14,085 nt of DNA from JBBQAA01 sp038276395 (GCA_038276395.1 JBBQAA010000064.1:1-14085), one strand, 5' to 3'; shown: positions 1 to 6,959, numbered from the stretch's first letter. Notes: generated by a model from the letters alone, not told the origin. Numbers and translations are program-made.

Positions 1-128
1 ACGCGCGGGGGCGTGAGCGGCCAGGGCAGCGCGCGCTCCTCGACGATGAGGTAGTCGTTGCCGAGGGCCTGCCACTTCTCGAAGTCCACGGGCAGAGAAG
101 CTAGGGCGCGTCCCCGGCCGACGCTCAT
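1..128 (-). CDS. dapF: Diaminopimelate epimerase, N-terminal fragment (runs off the left edge)
   Basis: DapF interconverts LL- and meso-diaminopimelate, the last step before lysine and a source of the peptidoglycan cross-link residue. Only about 42 codons are visible. They read into FEKWQALGNDYLIVE, which matches the DapF N-terminal signature (F-x-K-x-x-x-L-G-N-D-[FY]-x-x-x-[DE]), including the substrate-contacting Asn of the GND motif. The ATG at 128 directly follows the miaA stop codon, so the two genes are probably co-transcribed. An in-frame GTG at 89 would give an N-terminus (VDFEKWQ) closer to the usual family length. Neither start has a clear Shine-Dalgarno sequence, so the start is uncertain. 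The miaA-dapF adjacency is the usual actinobacterial arrangement. Neither catalytic cysteine is in the window. Confidence 0.85.
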   Translation of the reverse strand, partial: MSVGRGRALASLPVDFEKWQALGNDYLIVEERALPWPLTPPR

Positions 129-1112
129 CTAGAGCGCAAGCCGGCCGAGGAGCTCCTGGGCGACGTCGTCCGCGCTCCGCTCGGTGACGTCGACGAGGTG
201 GACGCCCGGCAGCTTCCGCATCCACGTGATCTGCCGGCGCGCGTAGTTGCGGGTGCGTCGCTTCATCCCCTCGACGTCGCCGCGCAGGAGCTCCGCGAAG
301 CCGAGCGCCTGCCGCGCGGTCTCCGAGGCGCCCGCGGCGTGGCCCGCGCGCACCTCCGCCTCCGCCCCCGCTGCGAGCATCGAGTCGACGCGCGCGCCGA
401 TCGCCGCGTACAGCGCCTCGCGCTCCATGACGAGCCCGACGAGCAGCGTCGGGTGCCGGGTCTCCGAGGTCCAGAGCTGGTTCGGCCCCTCGGGGAGCGC
501 GAGCTCGCCGGCCGCGTGGAGCTCGAGGTAGCGCACGATCCGCCGGACGTCGCGCGGATCCGCCCGCGCGGCGGCCCACGGCGCCACCGCCCGGAGCTCG
601 GCGTGCAGGGCGGCCGGGCCCTCGGCCGCCACCCGGCGCTCGAGCCGCTCGCGGACCCCCTCGGGCGGCGGCGGGCGCAGCGCGAGCTCGGCCAGCGCCG
701 CGCGCAGGTAGAGGCCGGTGCCGCCGACGACGAGCGGGCGGCGCCCGGAGGCCAGCGCGGAGTCGATCTCGGCGTGGGCGAGCTTGGCGTACTGCCCGGC
801 CGAGAACGTCGCGTCGACGGGCAGGAACGACACGAGCCGGTGCTCGAGCTCCGCCCGCACGGCGCGCGGTGCCACGCCGGTGAGGACCTCGAGCCCAGCG
901 TAGATCTGCAGCGCGTCGGCCGAGACGGCCACGGGATCCTCGCCGCGAAAGCGCAGCCAGCGCGCGAGCGCCGCCGCGACCGCGGTCTTCCCGACGCCCG
1001 TGGGACCGAAGATCGCCACGAGCGGGAGCGGCCCGGGCGCGGGGGCGCCACGGTGGGCCGGCGATGCTCGCGTCCCGGGCGTGGCGAGGGACGGTCTCGG
1101 GCCGACGGGCAC
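129..1112 (-). CDS. miaA: tRNA dimethylallyltransferase (tRNA A37 isopentenyltransferase)
   Basis: MiaA transfers a dimethylallyl group from DMAPP to N6 of A37 in tRNAs reading UNN codons. The product, i6A37, is the substrate of MiaB, which is encoded at 5617-6933. The 327-residue protein has a P-loop GPTGVGKT (residues 36-43), DALQIY (66-71; usually D-S-x-Q-[VI]-Y, so Ser is replaced by Ala, with Asp66 as the expected general base), GGTGLYLRAAL (130-140) and a C-terminal TRNYARRQITWMRK matching the tRNA-binding TRxYAKRQxTW motif. The start at 1112 is GTG and gives about 30 extra Pro/Ala-rich residues before the P-loop strand. The next in-frame GTG (Val32) lies so close to the P-loop that 1112 is preferred. 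No Shine-Dalgarno sequence is convincing; a GATACT box lies 6 nt upstream. It is probably co-transcribed with dapF, which starts at the next base after its stop. Confidence 0.95.
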   Translation of the reverse strand: MPVGPRPSLATPGTRASPAHRGAPAPGPLPLVAIFGPTGVGKTAVAAALARWLRFRGEDPVAVSADALQIYAGLEVLTGVAPRAVRAELEHRLVSFLPVDATFSAGQYAKLAHAEIDSALASGRRPLVVGGTGLYLRAALAELALRPPPPEGVRERLERRVAAEGPAALHAELRAVAPWAAARADPRDVRRIVRYLELHAAGELALPEGPNQLWTSETRHPTLLVGLVMEREALYAAIGARVDSMLAAGAEAEVRAGHAAGASETARQALGFAELLRGDVEGMKRRTRNYARRQITWMRKLPGVHLVDVTERSADDVAQELLGRLAL

Positions 1113-1135
1113 CTCGCCAGTATCGTCGGAGACGG
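1113..1135. promoter_or_regulatory. Candidate bidirectional promoter between miaA and the FIST gene
   Basis: The whole divergent gap is 23 bp if the chosen starts are right. On the minus strand a -10-like GATACT (1124 to 1119) is followed by 6 nt and the miaA GTG. On the plus strand TATCGT (1121-1126, TANNNT) is followed by 9 nt and the FIST ATG. The two boxes overlap by 4 bp. The plus gene also has GGAG (1128-1131) four bases before its ATG. No good -35 boxes were found; they would lie inside the opposite genes. Overlapping opposed -10 elements are a recognised source of divergent transcription in bacteria; their use here is inferred. Confidence 0.4.
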
Positions 1136-2293
1136 ATGGGCGTGCGCATCGGCACCGGCCTCTCGAGCGCTGCGGACCCGCAGGCGGCGGCGCTCGACGC
1201 GGCCCTCGAGGCGGCAGTGGCGCTCGGCGACGCCCCGGCCGACGTCGCCGTCGTCTTCGCGTCGGGCGCCCATCTCGCCGCCCCGCTGGACACCGCGCTC
1301 ACGGTCCAGGAGGCGCTCGACCCCGCGGCGCTCGTCGGCTGTGGCGCGGGCGGCATCCTCGGCGCCGGGCGCGAGATCGAGCAGGGCACGGCGGTCGCGG
1401 TGTGGGCGGCCGCGCTCGACGGCGGCGTGGCCACACCGTTCCACGCCCGGGTCCGGTCGCTCGACGACGGCCTGGCCGTCTGCGGCTTTCCCGAGCTCGA
1501 GGGGGCGGCCGGGGCGATCCTGCTCCCCGACCCGGGCTCCTTCCCCACCGACCTGCTGTTGCGCGAGCTCGCGGCGCGCTCACCCGTTCCCGTCCTCGGC
1601 GGCGTGGCCAGCGGGCGGGGAGCCGACGGGGAGGCCGTCCTCTTCCACGAGGACGAGATCCTCACCGAGGGGGCCGTCGGGCTTCGCCTCGACGACGTCG
1701 AGCTGCTGCCCTGCGTCTCGCAGGGCGCGCGTCCGCTCGGCCCCGAGCTGACCGTGACGGGCACGGATGGCGCCCTCATCTCCGAGCTCGCGGGACGGCC
1801 CGCCCTGCGCGCGCTCCAGGAGACCGTCGAGGGGCTCTCGGAGCGCGAGCGGGACCTCCTGGCCGGTGGCGTGCTCGTGGGCCTGGTCGTCGAGCAAGGC
1901 AAGCCCGAGTACGTCCAGGGAGATTTCCTCGTCCGCGGGATCGTCGACGTCGATCGCGAGACCGGCGCCATCGCCCTCGGCCACCCCGTGAAGGAGGGCC
2001 AGATCGTGCGCCTCCACGCCCGCGACGCCCGCTCCGCCGACCGCGACCTGCGCGACGCGCTCGCGCTGCGGCGCCAGGCGCTCGGCGGCCAATCGCCGGC
2101 GGGGGCGCTCGTCTTCTCCTGCAACGGGCGCGGGCGCGGGATGTTCGGCGTCTCCGACCACGACGCCGCGGTCGTCGCCGACGAGCTGGCGGGCGCTCCC
2201 ACGGCGGGCTTCTTCGCCGCGGGGGAGATCGGCCCCGTCGGCGGCGAGAGCTTCCTGCACGCCTTCACGGCGACGGTGGCGATCTTCCCGTAG
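1136..2293 (+). CDS. FIST domain-containing protein
   Basis: FIST (F-box and intracellular signal transduction) proteins are proposed to sense small ligands, possibly amino acids, and are often coupled to signalling modules. The 385-residue protein has the FIST N-terminal domain over roughly residues 25-200 (VGCGAGGILGAGREIE near 67-82; LGGVASG 154-160). The FIST C-terminal domain covers roughly 210-385, with the diagnostic FSCNGRGRGMFG (327-338), DHDA (341-344), GFFAAGEIGPVGG (358-370) and FLHAFTAT (373-380). There is no signal peptide, membrane helix, HTH or kinase domain, so it is a stand-alone cytoplasmic protein. An upstream in-frame ATG at 1064 was rejected because it adds 24 Arg-rich residues that overlap miaA; the ATG at 1136 has GGAG 4 nt before it and begins the conserved region. 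An SDR gene follows 11 bp after its stop, so the two are probably one transcript. The ligand is unknown. Confidence 0.88.
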   Translation: MGVRIGTGLSSAADPQAAALDAALEAAVALGDAPADVAVVFASGAHLAAPLDTALTVQEALDPAALVGCGAGGILGAGREIEQGTAVAVWAAALDGGVATPFHARVRSLDDGLAVCGFPELEGAAGAILLPDPGSFPTDLLLRELAARSPVPVLGGVASGRGADGEAVLFHEDEILTEGAVGLRLDDVELLPCVSQGARPLGPELTVTGTDGALISELAGRPALRALQETVEGLSERERDLLAGGVLVGLVVEQGKPEYVQGDFLVRGIVDVDRETGAIALGHPVKEGQIVRLHARDARSADRDLRDALALRRQALGGQSPAGALVFSCNGRGRGMFGVSDHDAAVVADELAGAPTAGFFAAGEIGPVGGESFLHAFTATVAIFP

Positions 2294-2304
2294 CTTCCTC
2301 TCCC

Positions 2305-3111
2305 GTGAGCGCCGAGGGCGATCTCCTCCGGGGCGGGACGGCCCTCGTCACGGGCGCGACCGGGGGGCTCGGTCAGGCCATCGCCCGAGCGCTCGCCGAG
2401 CGGGGCGCGACCGTCCTGCTCACCGGCCGACGCGCCGACGTGCTCAGGCCGCTCGCCGCCGAGCTCGGCGGCCGCGCGCTCGTGGTCGACCTGGCCGAGC
2501 GTGGCGAGGCCGAGCGCCTCGCCACGGAGGCGGCCGGCGTGGACATCCTCGTCAACAACGCGGCGCTGCCCGCCAGCGGCCCGGTCGAGGACTTCGAGCA
2601 GGAGCAGATCGACCGGGCCCTTGAGGTCAACCTGCGCGCGCCGATCGCGCTCGCCCGCGCGCTCGCCCCCGGGATGCGCGAGCGCGGGCGCGGGCACATC
2701 GTCTTCATCTCCTCGCTCTCCGGCCGCGCCGCGGCGGGCGGCACGGCGCTCTACTCGGCCACGAAGTTCGGCCTGCGCGGCTTCGCGCTCGGCCTGCGCG
2801 AGGATCTCCGCGCCCACGGCGTCGGGGTCTCCGTCGTGCTGCCCGGCTTCATCGCCGAGGCGGGCATGTTCGCCGAGTCCGAGATCGAGCTCCCTCGGGG
2901 CGTCGGCACGCGCCGCCCCGAGGACGTCGGCCGCGCCGTACTCGACGCGATCGAGCGCAACCGGGCCGAGGTCGACGTCGCACCGCTCGGGCTGCGGCTT
3001 GGCGCGACGTTCGCCGCGCTCGCCCCCGACGCGGCCGCCGCCGTCTCCCGCCGCCTGGGCTCGGACCGGATCAGCGCCCAGATGGGCGAGCGCCAGCGCG
3101 AGAAGCGCTAG
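2305..3111 (+). CDS. Short-chain dehydrogenase/reductase (SDR family)
   Basis: An NAD(P)-dependent oxidoreductase of the classical SDR type, 268 residues. Visible motifs are the nucleotide-binding TGATGGLG (16-23), GRR after strand 2 (41-43; basic residues here often favour NADPH), NNAA (84-87), Asn109, catalytic Ser137 in FISSLSG, and Tyr150-x3-Lys154 (YSATK), followed by LPGFI (179-183). The Ser-to-Tyr spacing of 13 is normal. The GTG at 2305 is used because it lies 11 bp after the FIST stop and just before the first Rossmann strand. No Shine-Dalgarno sequence is visible, so translation may be coupled to the FIST gene. The C-terminus (about 225-268) resembles SDRs that act on lipids or hydrophobic substrates, but the substrate cannot be named. 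It converges with the MscS gene across a 31-bp gap. Confidence 0.9.
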   Translation: MSAEGDLLRGGTALVTGATGGLGQAIARALAERGATVLLTGRRADVLRPLAAELGGRALVVDLAERGEAERLATEAAGVDILVNNAALPASGPVEDFEQEQIDRALEVNLRAPIALARALAPGMRERGRGHIVFISSLSGRAAAGGTALYSATKFGLRGFALGLREDLRAHGVGVSVVLPGFIAEAGMFAESEIELPRGVGTRRPEDVGRAVLDAIERNRAEVDVAPLGLRLGATFAALAPDAAAAVSRRLGSDRISAQMGERQREKR

Positions 3112-3116
3112 GCGTC

Positions 3117-3128
3117 CGCCCGCGGGCG
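3117..3128. repeat. GC-only palindrome between convergent SDR and MscS genes
   Basis: A perfect 12-bp palindrome (CGCCCG followed by CGGGCG) lies in the 31-bp gap between two convergent stop codons. It has no loop spacing and no T-tract on either strand, so it is at most a weak candidate for a two-way transcription end or pause. In DNA this GC-rich, such short palindromes also arise by chance. Confidence 0.25.
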
Positions 3129-3142
3129 CGGTCCGCGCTCAG

Positions 3143-4126
3143 CTACCGGGGTGCGTGACCTCGCGTGGCCGCCTCGTAGTCGTCGGTCGTCGGCTCCCCG
3201 CCGGCCGGGGTGAAGCGGGCGACGGCGGCGAGGATCTCGTCGGCGAGCCGCCGGCCGTCGCGCGGGCGCTCGGGCGTCGCCGTGATCTGCAGCACGACCT
3301 CGTCGCCGTCCACCTCCTCGAGCGCGATGTGCGGCGGCTGGCGGAGGGCCACCCCGATCCCCTCGTCGAGCGCGCGCTGCAGCTCGCTCGGACGCGTGCC
3401 CCCGGGCAGGCGCGCCTTGAGGTCGACCGCGTCCGGCTCCTTGATCGGGATGATCGCCGCCGAGAGCGCGATCGAGTTCGGGACCATGATCCGGTCCGCG
3501 CCCGAGGCGAGCGTGAGGTAGAGCAGCCCGAGGGAGGACACGACCCCCTCGACGTTCCCGCCCACGGCGCCCGCCTGCAGGCGCACGCGATCCCCGACCC
3601 GGAAGGGCCGAGCGCTCAGGAGCACCGTGCCCGCGATGACGTTCCCGAGCGTCTGCTGGGCCGCGAGGCCGAAGATGACCGCGGTGAACGCACCGCCCAC
3701 GGCCAGGGTCTGGGGCTTGATGCCGGCGATGCGCAGCGCGACGAGGAGCGTCAGGCCGATCGTGAAGAGCCGGATGAGAAAGCCCGTCGTCCCCGCCGTG
3801 GCCGGGTCCATGCGGCGGAACAGCGTCGGGCCGAGGGCCTGGCCGACCGCCCGCGCGAAGGCCCAGCCGAGCGCGAGCAGCACGACCACGGTCCCGATGC
3901 GCACGGGCATCTCCACCGAGCCGCCGAACAGCCGGTGGCGGTAGTGGTAGGCAAGCAGCACGCCGACGAGCAGCGGCAGGAGGACGATCGCCTGCCGGCG
4001 CGCGCGGCTGGCGGCCTGGGCGGTGAGCTGGCGGCCGAGGCCGACCTGCTCCCAGGCGTGGCTCTGGGTCTGGAACATGCGGTCGAACGCCTTCTCGCGC
4101 CGGCGACCACGGAACAGCGGTGACAT
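3143..4126 (-). CDS. Mechanosensitive ion channel of the MscS family
   Basis: A small-conductance mechanosensitive channel that opens under membrane tension to release solutes on hypo-osmotic shock. The 327-residue protein has a basic N-terminus, then hydrophobic helices at about 46-62, 75-95 and 113-135. The pore-lining helix (about 139-171) contains GGAFTAVIFGLAAQQTLGN and the AGTVLL stretch. It continues into the beta domain RPFRVGDRVRL (173-183), VEGVVSSLGLLYLTL and VPNS (215-218), all typical of MscS. The C-terminal cytoplasmic domain is complete. The ATG at 4126 was chosen because the open frame upstream (to 4327) is Arg/Pro-rich and overlaps the 3' end of the radical SAM gene on the same strand. 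No normally spaced Shine-Dalgarno sequence exists; a TACGGT box 7 nt upstream suggests a leaderless message. It lies 25 bp downstream of the radical SAM gene, so read-through is also possible. Confidence 0.93.
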   Translation of the reverse strand: MSPLFRGRRREKAFDRMFQTQSHAWEQVGLGRQLTAQAASRARRQAIVLLPLLVGVLLAYHYRHRLFGGSVEMPVRIGTVVVLLALGWAFARAVGQALGPTLFRRMDPATAGTTGFLIRLFTIGLTLLVALRIAGIKPQTLAVGGAFTAVIFGLAAQQTLGNVIAGTVLLSARPFRVGDRVRLQAGAVGGNVEGVVSSLGLLYLTLASGADRIMVPNSIALSAAIIPIKEPDAVDLKARLPGGTRPSELQRALDEGIGVALRQPPHIALEEVDGDEVVLQITATPERPRDGRRLADEILAAVARFTPAGGEPTTDDYEAATRGHAPR

Positions 4127-4133
4127 GGCCTTG

Positions 4134-4139
4134 ACCGTA
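4134..4139 (-). promoter_or_regulatory. Candidate -10 element for a leaderless MscS transcript
   Basis: TACGGT (TANNNT form) is separated by exactly 7 nt from the MscS ATG at 4126, which would place the transcription start at or next to the A of the start codon. Actinobacteria make many leaderless mRNAs with a TANNNT box at this distance. No -35 box was recognised. Its use is inferred from spacing only. Confidence 0.35.
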
Positions 4140-4151
4140 GTGCACGACCCT

Positions 4152-5585
4152 TCACGACCCCTGAGCCCACAACGGCTCCTGCACCGGCAGCGGCGGTGGG
4201 GGCTCCGGCCGCTCGGTGGCCCCCCGCGCGCGCGAGGACCCCGGCCGCGCAAAGGGCCCGAACCGCGTGCCCTCGCCGCGGGCGAGCGCGCCGAGGCGCC
4301 GGCGCTCGGGGTCGGGCAGGTAGGCACGGCGGGCGTAGAGCGCCTCGTAGCGCGGCACGAGGTCCGGCCGGGCCTCCCGCAGCCAGTCCATGAACACGCG
4401 GCGCGTGGCGCCGCGCAGGTGCAGCCCGACGCCGCCCACCGACGTCGCGCCCGCCTCGCTCGCCGCCGCGAGGATCGCCTCGACCTGCGCCGGGTCGTCG
4501 TTGATCCCCGGCATGAGCGGCGCGATGAGGATCCCCGTGGGCACCCCGGCGCGGTTCAGCTCGCCCACCGCCTCGAGCCGGGCCCGCGGGTGCGGTGTGT
4601 GCGGCTCGCTCGCCCGCCACGCCTTCTCGGTGAGCGTGGGCACGGAGAGGCAGGCGGTGAAGTCGGTTCGCTCGACGAGCCTGCGGAAGAGCGGCAGGTC
4701 GCGCAGCAGCAGCGGCGACTTGGTGAGGACCGAGCAGGGGTTGCGCGCGTCGGCCAGCGCCTCCCAGATGCCGGGCATGAGCCGGTAGCGGCCCTCCACC
4801 CACTGGTAGGGGTCGGTGTTAGTCCCGAGCGCCACGTGCTCGCGGCCCCACGCGGGCCGGCCGAGCTCGGTGCGCACGAGCTCCGGCGCGTTGACCTTGA
4901 CGACGATCTCGCGCTCGAAGTCGCGGCCCGCGCCGAAGCCGAGGTACTCGTGGGTCGGCCGCGCGAAGCAGTTGTGGGCGAGGACGCCGCGGGCGACGAA
5001 GTCCCCGGTCCCCGTGGTGATGTCGTAGAGGCGGAGCTGACCGCCCACGGCGCGCACCGAGGTGACCTCCGCCTCGCCGCCCTCCGGCCTCAGCAGCCGC
5101 GTGCCCGCCCCGACGCGCGCGACCTTCCGCCACCCCTGCGGCGTGAGCAGCCGGTGCTCGGCGCTGGCCGTGAGCTCCGGGCCGCCCACGAGCGCGACCC
5201 GGTAGGCGGGCTTCACGCTCGACCAGTGGGCGAGCACGTCGGTGATCACGGGCGCGCGGCCCGCGGTGCCGATCACCCGGTCCCCCACCGCGATCCGGGC
5301 CAGCGGGCGCTCTGACCCGTCCGCCATCCGGACCGGGGTCTCCCCGCCGAGGCAGTAGGCGCACGCGTGGGTGCAGCCGCGGTAGGGGTTGATGGTCCAC
5401 CGGAACGGGACCGCCGAGGACTCCGGCACCCGGTTCAGCGCCGACCGGGCCCGGACCTCGTAGAAGCGGATGCCCATCGCCTCGGGCACGTCGAAGTGGC
5501 GGACGACCGCGTCCCGGTAGCCCGGCAGGGGCGCGGGGAGCCCCGCGGCGGAATCCGGCATGAGGTTCGACCAGCGCACGAACAC
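4152..5585 (-). CDS. Intein-containing Rv2578c-family radical SAM protein
   Basis: A radical SAM enzyme of the Rv2578c/PA0069 family, distantly related to spore photoproduct lyase; the reaction is not established. The 477-residue precursor reads NPYRGCTHACAY (66-77), then a mini-intein at 78-205, then CFARPTHEYLGFGAGRDF (206-223). After splicing the cluster motif is C71-x3-C75-x2-C206. Family motifs continue with ALGTNTDPYQ (252-261), RLMPGI (268-273), LTKSPLLLRDLPL (287-299), GILIAPLMPGIND (351-363) and GLHLRG (387-392), so the SAM barrel looks complete. The tail after about 440 is Pro/Arg-rich. Without the intein the protein would be 349 residues, normal for the family. The start is uncertain: GTG at 5585, GTG at 5579 (VRW, which resembles the N-terminus I recall for mycobacterial relatives) or ATG at 5561; none has a Shine-Dalgarno sequence. 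It lies 31 bp after miaB on the same strand and is probably co-transcribed with it. Confidence 0.93.
   Translation of the reverse strand: MFVRWSNLMPDSAAGLPAPLPGYRDAVVRHFDVPEAMGIRFYEVRARSALNRVPESSAVPFRWTINPYRGCTHACAYCLGGETPVRMADGSERPLARIAVGDRVIGTAGRAPVITDVLAHWSSVKPAYRVALVGGPELTASAEHRLLTPQGWRKVARVGAGTRLLRPEGGEAEVTSVRAVGGQLRLYDITTGTGDFVARGVLAHNCFARPTHEYLGFGAGRDFEREIVVKVNAPELVRTELGRPAWGREHVALGTNTDPYQWVEGRYRLMPGIWEALADARNPCSVLTKSPLLLRDLPLFRRLVERTDFTACLSVPTLTEKAWRASEPHTPHPRARLEAVGELNRAGVPTGILIAPLMPGINDDPAQVEAILAAASEAGATSVGGVGLHLRGATRRVFMDWLREARPDLVPRYEALYARRAYLPDPERRRLGALARGEGTRFGPFARPGSSRARGATERPEPPPPLPVQEPLWAQGS
4971..5354 (-). other. Mini-intein (Hint domain, no homing endonuclease) within the radical SAM gene
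   Basis: Precursor residues 78-205 (128 aa) form an in-frame intein. Block A is C78-LGGETPV, followed by ADGSERPLARIAVGDRVIG. Block B is around ELTASAEHRLLTPQGW (137-152), with His144 as the conserved block-B histidine; the position usually Thr in TxxH appears to be Ser141. Block F is LYDITTGTGDFVARG (186-200). Block G is VLAHN (201-205), with penultimate His204 and terminal Asn205, followed by Cys206 as the +1 nucleophile. All residues needed for the standard splicing route are present. The region between blocks B and F is too short for a LAGLIDADG or HNH endonuclease, so the element can splice but not home. Its base composition matches the host gene, suggesting long residence. Confidence 0.93.
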
Positions 5586-5616
5586 ATGTTCGCACCGCGG
5601 CCGGACGGATAGGACG

Positions 5617-6933
5617 TCAGCCTGCGCGCGCGAGCAGCACCTCGGCCCCGAGCAGCGTCTGTGAGGTCGCTCGCTCGACGCGCACGTGCGCGAACTCGCC
5701 GGGCGCGGCCACCCCCTCGAAGTTCACGGCCTTGCCGTGGCGCGAGCGGCCGCGCAGGCGCGCCGGATCGGTACGCGAGGGACCCTCGACGAGCACCTCG
5801 AGCTCGCGGCCGACGAACCGCTGCGCGCGCTCCGCGGCCCGGCGCTGGACGACGGCGACGAGCCGCTCCATCCGCTCGATCTTCACCTCGTGGGGGACGG
5901 AGTCCTCGAGCGCCGCCGCCTCGGTCCCTCGCCGCGGGGAGAAGACGAAGGTGAACGCCCCGTCGTAGCCGACCTCCTCGCACAGGGAGAGCGTGGCCGT
6001 GAAGTCCTCCTCGGTCTCGCCGGGGAACCCGACGATCACGTCGGTCGTCAGCGCGCAGTCCGGCACATGCTCGCGGATCAGCGCGACACGGTCGAGGTAG
6101 CGCCCGCGATCGTAGGTGCGCCGCATGGCCTTGAGGATCCGCGAGGAGCCGGACTGGAGGGGAAGGTGGATGTGCTCGCAGACCGCTCCGAGCTCGGAGT
6201 GGGCGCGGATGACGTCCTCGCGCATGTCCTTCGGGTGCGGGCTGGTGTAGCGGATGCGGTCGATGCCGGGGATCGCGTCGACGGCACGCAGGAGCTCGGC
6301 GAAGGAGACCCGAGCCGGGCGCAGATCGCGCCCGTAGGCGTTCACGTTCTGCCCGAGCAGTGTTACCTCGCGCACGCCGTCGGCGGCCAGGCCCTCGATC
6401 TCGCCCACGAGCTCTGCGAGCGGACGGGAGACCTCCCGGCCGCGCGTCGAGGGAACGATGCAGTAGGAGCAGTTGCAGTTGCAGCCCACGGAGATCTGCA
6501 CCCAGGCCTGGAAGTCCCGCGCGCGCTTGGCCGGCAGGTGGCCGGTGAAGCCCTCGAACTCGAAGTAGCCCTGGGCGGTCAGGGAGTCCGAGGTGAGGAA
6601 CTCGGCCAGCCGGTGGACCTGCCCCGGGCCGAAGGCGACGTCGACCCACGGGAAGCGGCGGAAGACCTCCTCCTTGACCGACTGCGCCCAGCAGCCCCCG
6701 ACCCCGACGACGCGCTCCGGATCCTCGCGCTTGAGCTTCCGCGCCTCGCCGAGGTGGGCGACGAAGCGCTCGTCGGCCTTCTCCCGGATCGAGCAGGTGT
6801 TGAAAAGGATGAGGTCCGCCTCCTCCCGCGCCTGAGCCTCCGCGTAGCCGAGCGACTCGAGCATTCCCTTCATCCGCTCGGAGTCGTGCTCGTTCATCTG
6901 GCACCCGAAGGTGGTCACGTGGTAGCGCTTCAC
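5617..6933 (-). CDS. miaB: tRNA-2-methylthio-N6-dimethylallyladenosine synthase
   Basis: MiaB adds a methylthio group to C2 of i6A37 in tRNA, acting on the product of MiaA, using SAM and two iron-sulfur clusters. The 438-residue protein begins KRYHVTTFGCQMNEHDSE, diagnostic of MiaB/MTTase. The N-terminal cluster cysteines are Cys11, Cys47 (FNTCSIREKA) and Cys81 (GGCWAQ). The radical SAM motif is GCNCNCSYC, with C151-x3-C155-x2-C158, followed by IVPSTRGREVSRP. Further family motifs are LLGQNVNAYG, YTSPHPKDM, HLPLQSGS and DVIVGFPGETEEDF; a TRAM domain covers about 375-438. The start at 6933 is GTG and gives the standard N-terminus. There is no Shine-Dalgarno sequence; a TAACGT box lies 10 nt upstream. 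The gene is divergent from the lipase gene across 26 bp and probably heads a minus-strand unit with the radical SAM gene. Confidence 0.97.
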   Translation of the reverse strand: MKRYHVTTFGCQMNEHDSERMKGMLESLGYAEAQAREEADLILFNTCSIREKADERFVAHLGEARKLKREDPERVVGVGGCWAQSVKEEVFRRFPWVDVAFGPGQVHRLAEFLTSDSLTAQGYFEFEGFTGHLPAKRARDFQAWVQISVGCNCNCSYCIVPSTRGREVSRPLAELVGEIEGLAADGVREVTLLGQNVNAYGRDLRPARVSFAELLRAVDAIPGIDRIRYTSPHPKDMREDVIRAHSELGAVCEHIHLPLQSGSSRILKAMRRTYDRGRYLDRVALIREHVPDCALTTDVIVGFPGETEEDFTATLSLCEEVGYDGAFTFVFSPRRGTEAAALEDSVPHEVKIERMERLVAVVQRRAAERAQRFVGRELEVLVEGPSRTDPARLRGRSRHGKAVNFEGVAAPGEFAHVRVERATSQTLLGAEVLLARAG

Positions 6934-6959
6934 GACGCCGCGGACGTTAGCTTGGTGAG
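6934..6959. promoter_or_regulatory. Candidate bidirectional promoter between miaB and the lipase gene
   Basis: The 26-bp divergent gap holds opposed -10-like boxes. On the plus strand TAGCTT (6948-6953) is followed by 6 nt (GGTGAG) and the lipase ATG, which fits a leaderless start. On the minus strand TAACGT (6949 to 6944) is followed by 10 nt and the miaB GTG, predicting a leader of 3-4 nt. The two boxes share 2 bp. GGTGAG abuts the lipase ATG and is too close to act as a normal ribosome binding site. No -35 box was recognised on either strand. The role is inferred from position and symmetry. Confidence 0.42.

Noticed and set aside
1064..1135. Earlier in-frame ATG that would extend the FIST protein by 24 residues
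   Set aside because: The extension is Arg-rich, overlaps the start of miaA, and the downstream ATG at 1136 has GGAG and begins the conserved sequence.
198..1751. Long plus-strand open frame antisense to miaA and running into the FIST gene
   Set aside because: Long open frames in all phases are expected in DNA this GC-rich. The translation is low-complexity Arg/Ala/Gly-rich, and both overlapped genes have clear family motifs.
4127..4327. Upstream extension of the MscS frame
   Set aside because: It encodes Arg/Pro/Gly-rich sequence, overlaps the 3' end of the radical SAM gene on the same strand, and adds 67 residues foreign to the family.
5352..5375. Reading C71-x3-C75-x2-C78 as the final radical SAM motif without an intein
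   Set aside because: The following LGGETPV...VLAHN-C is a complete intein signature, and the CFARPTHEYL sequence that normally follows the third cysteine in this family appears only after residue 205.
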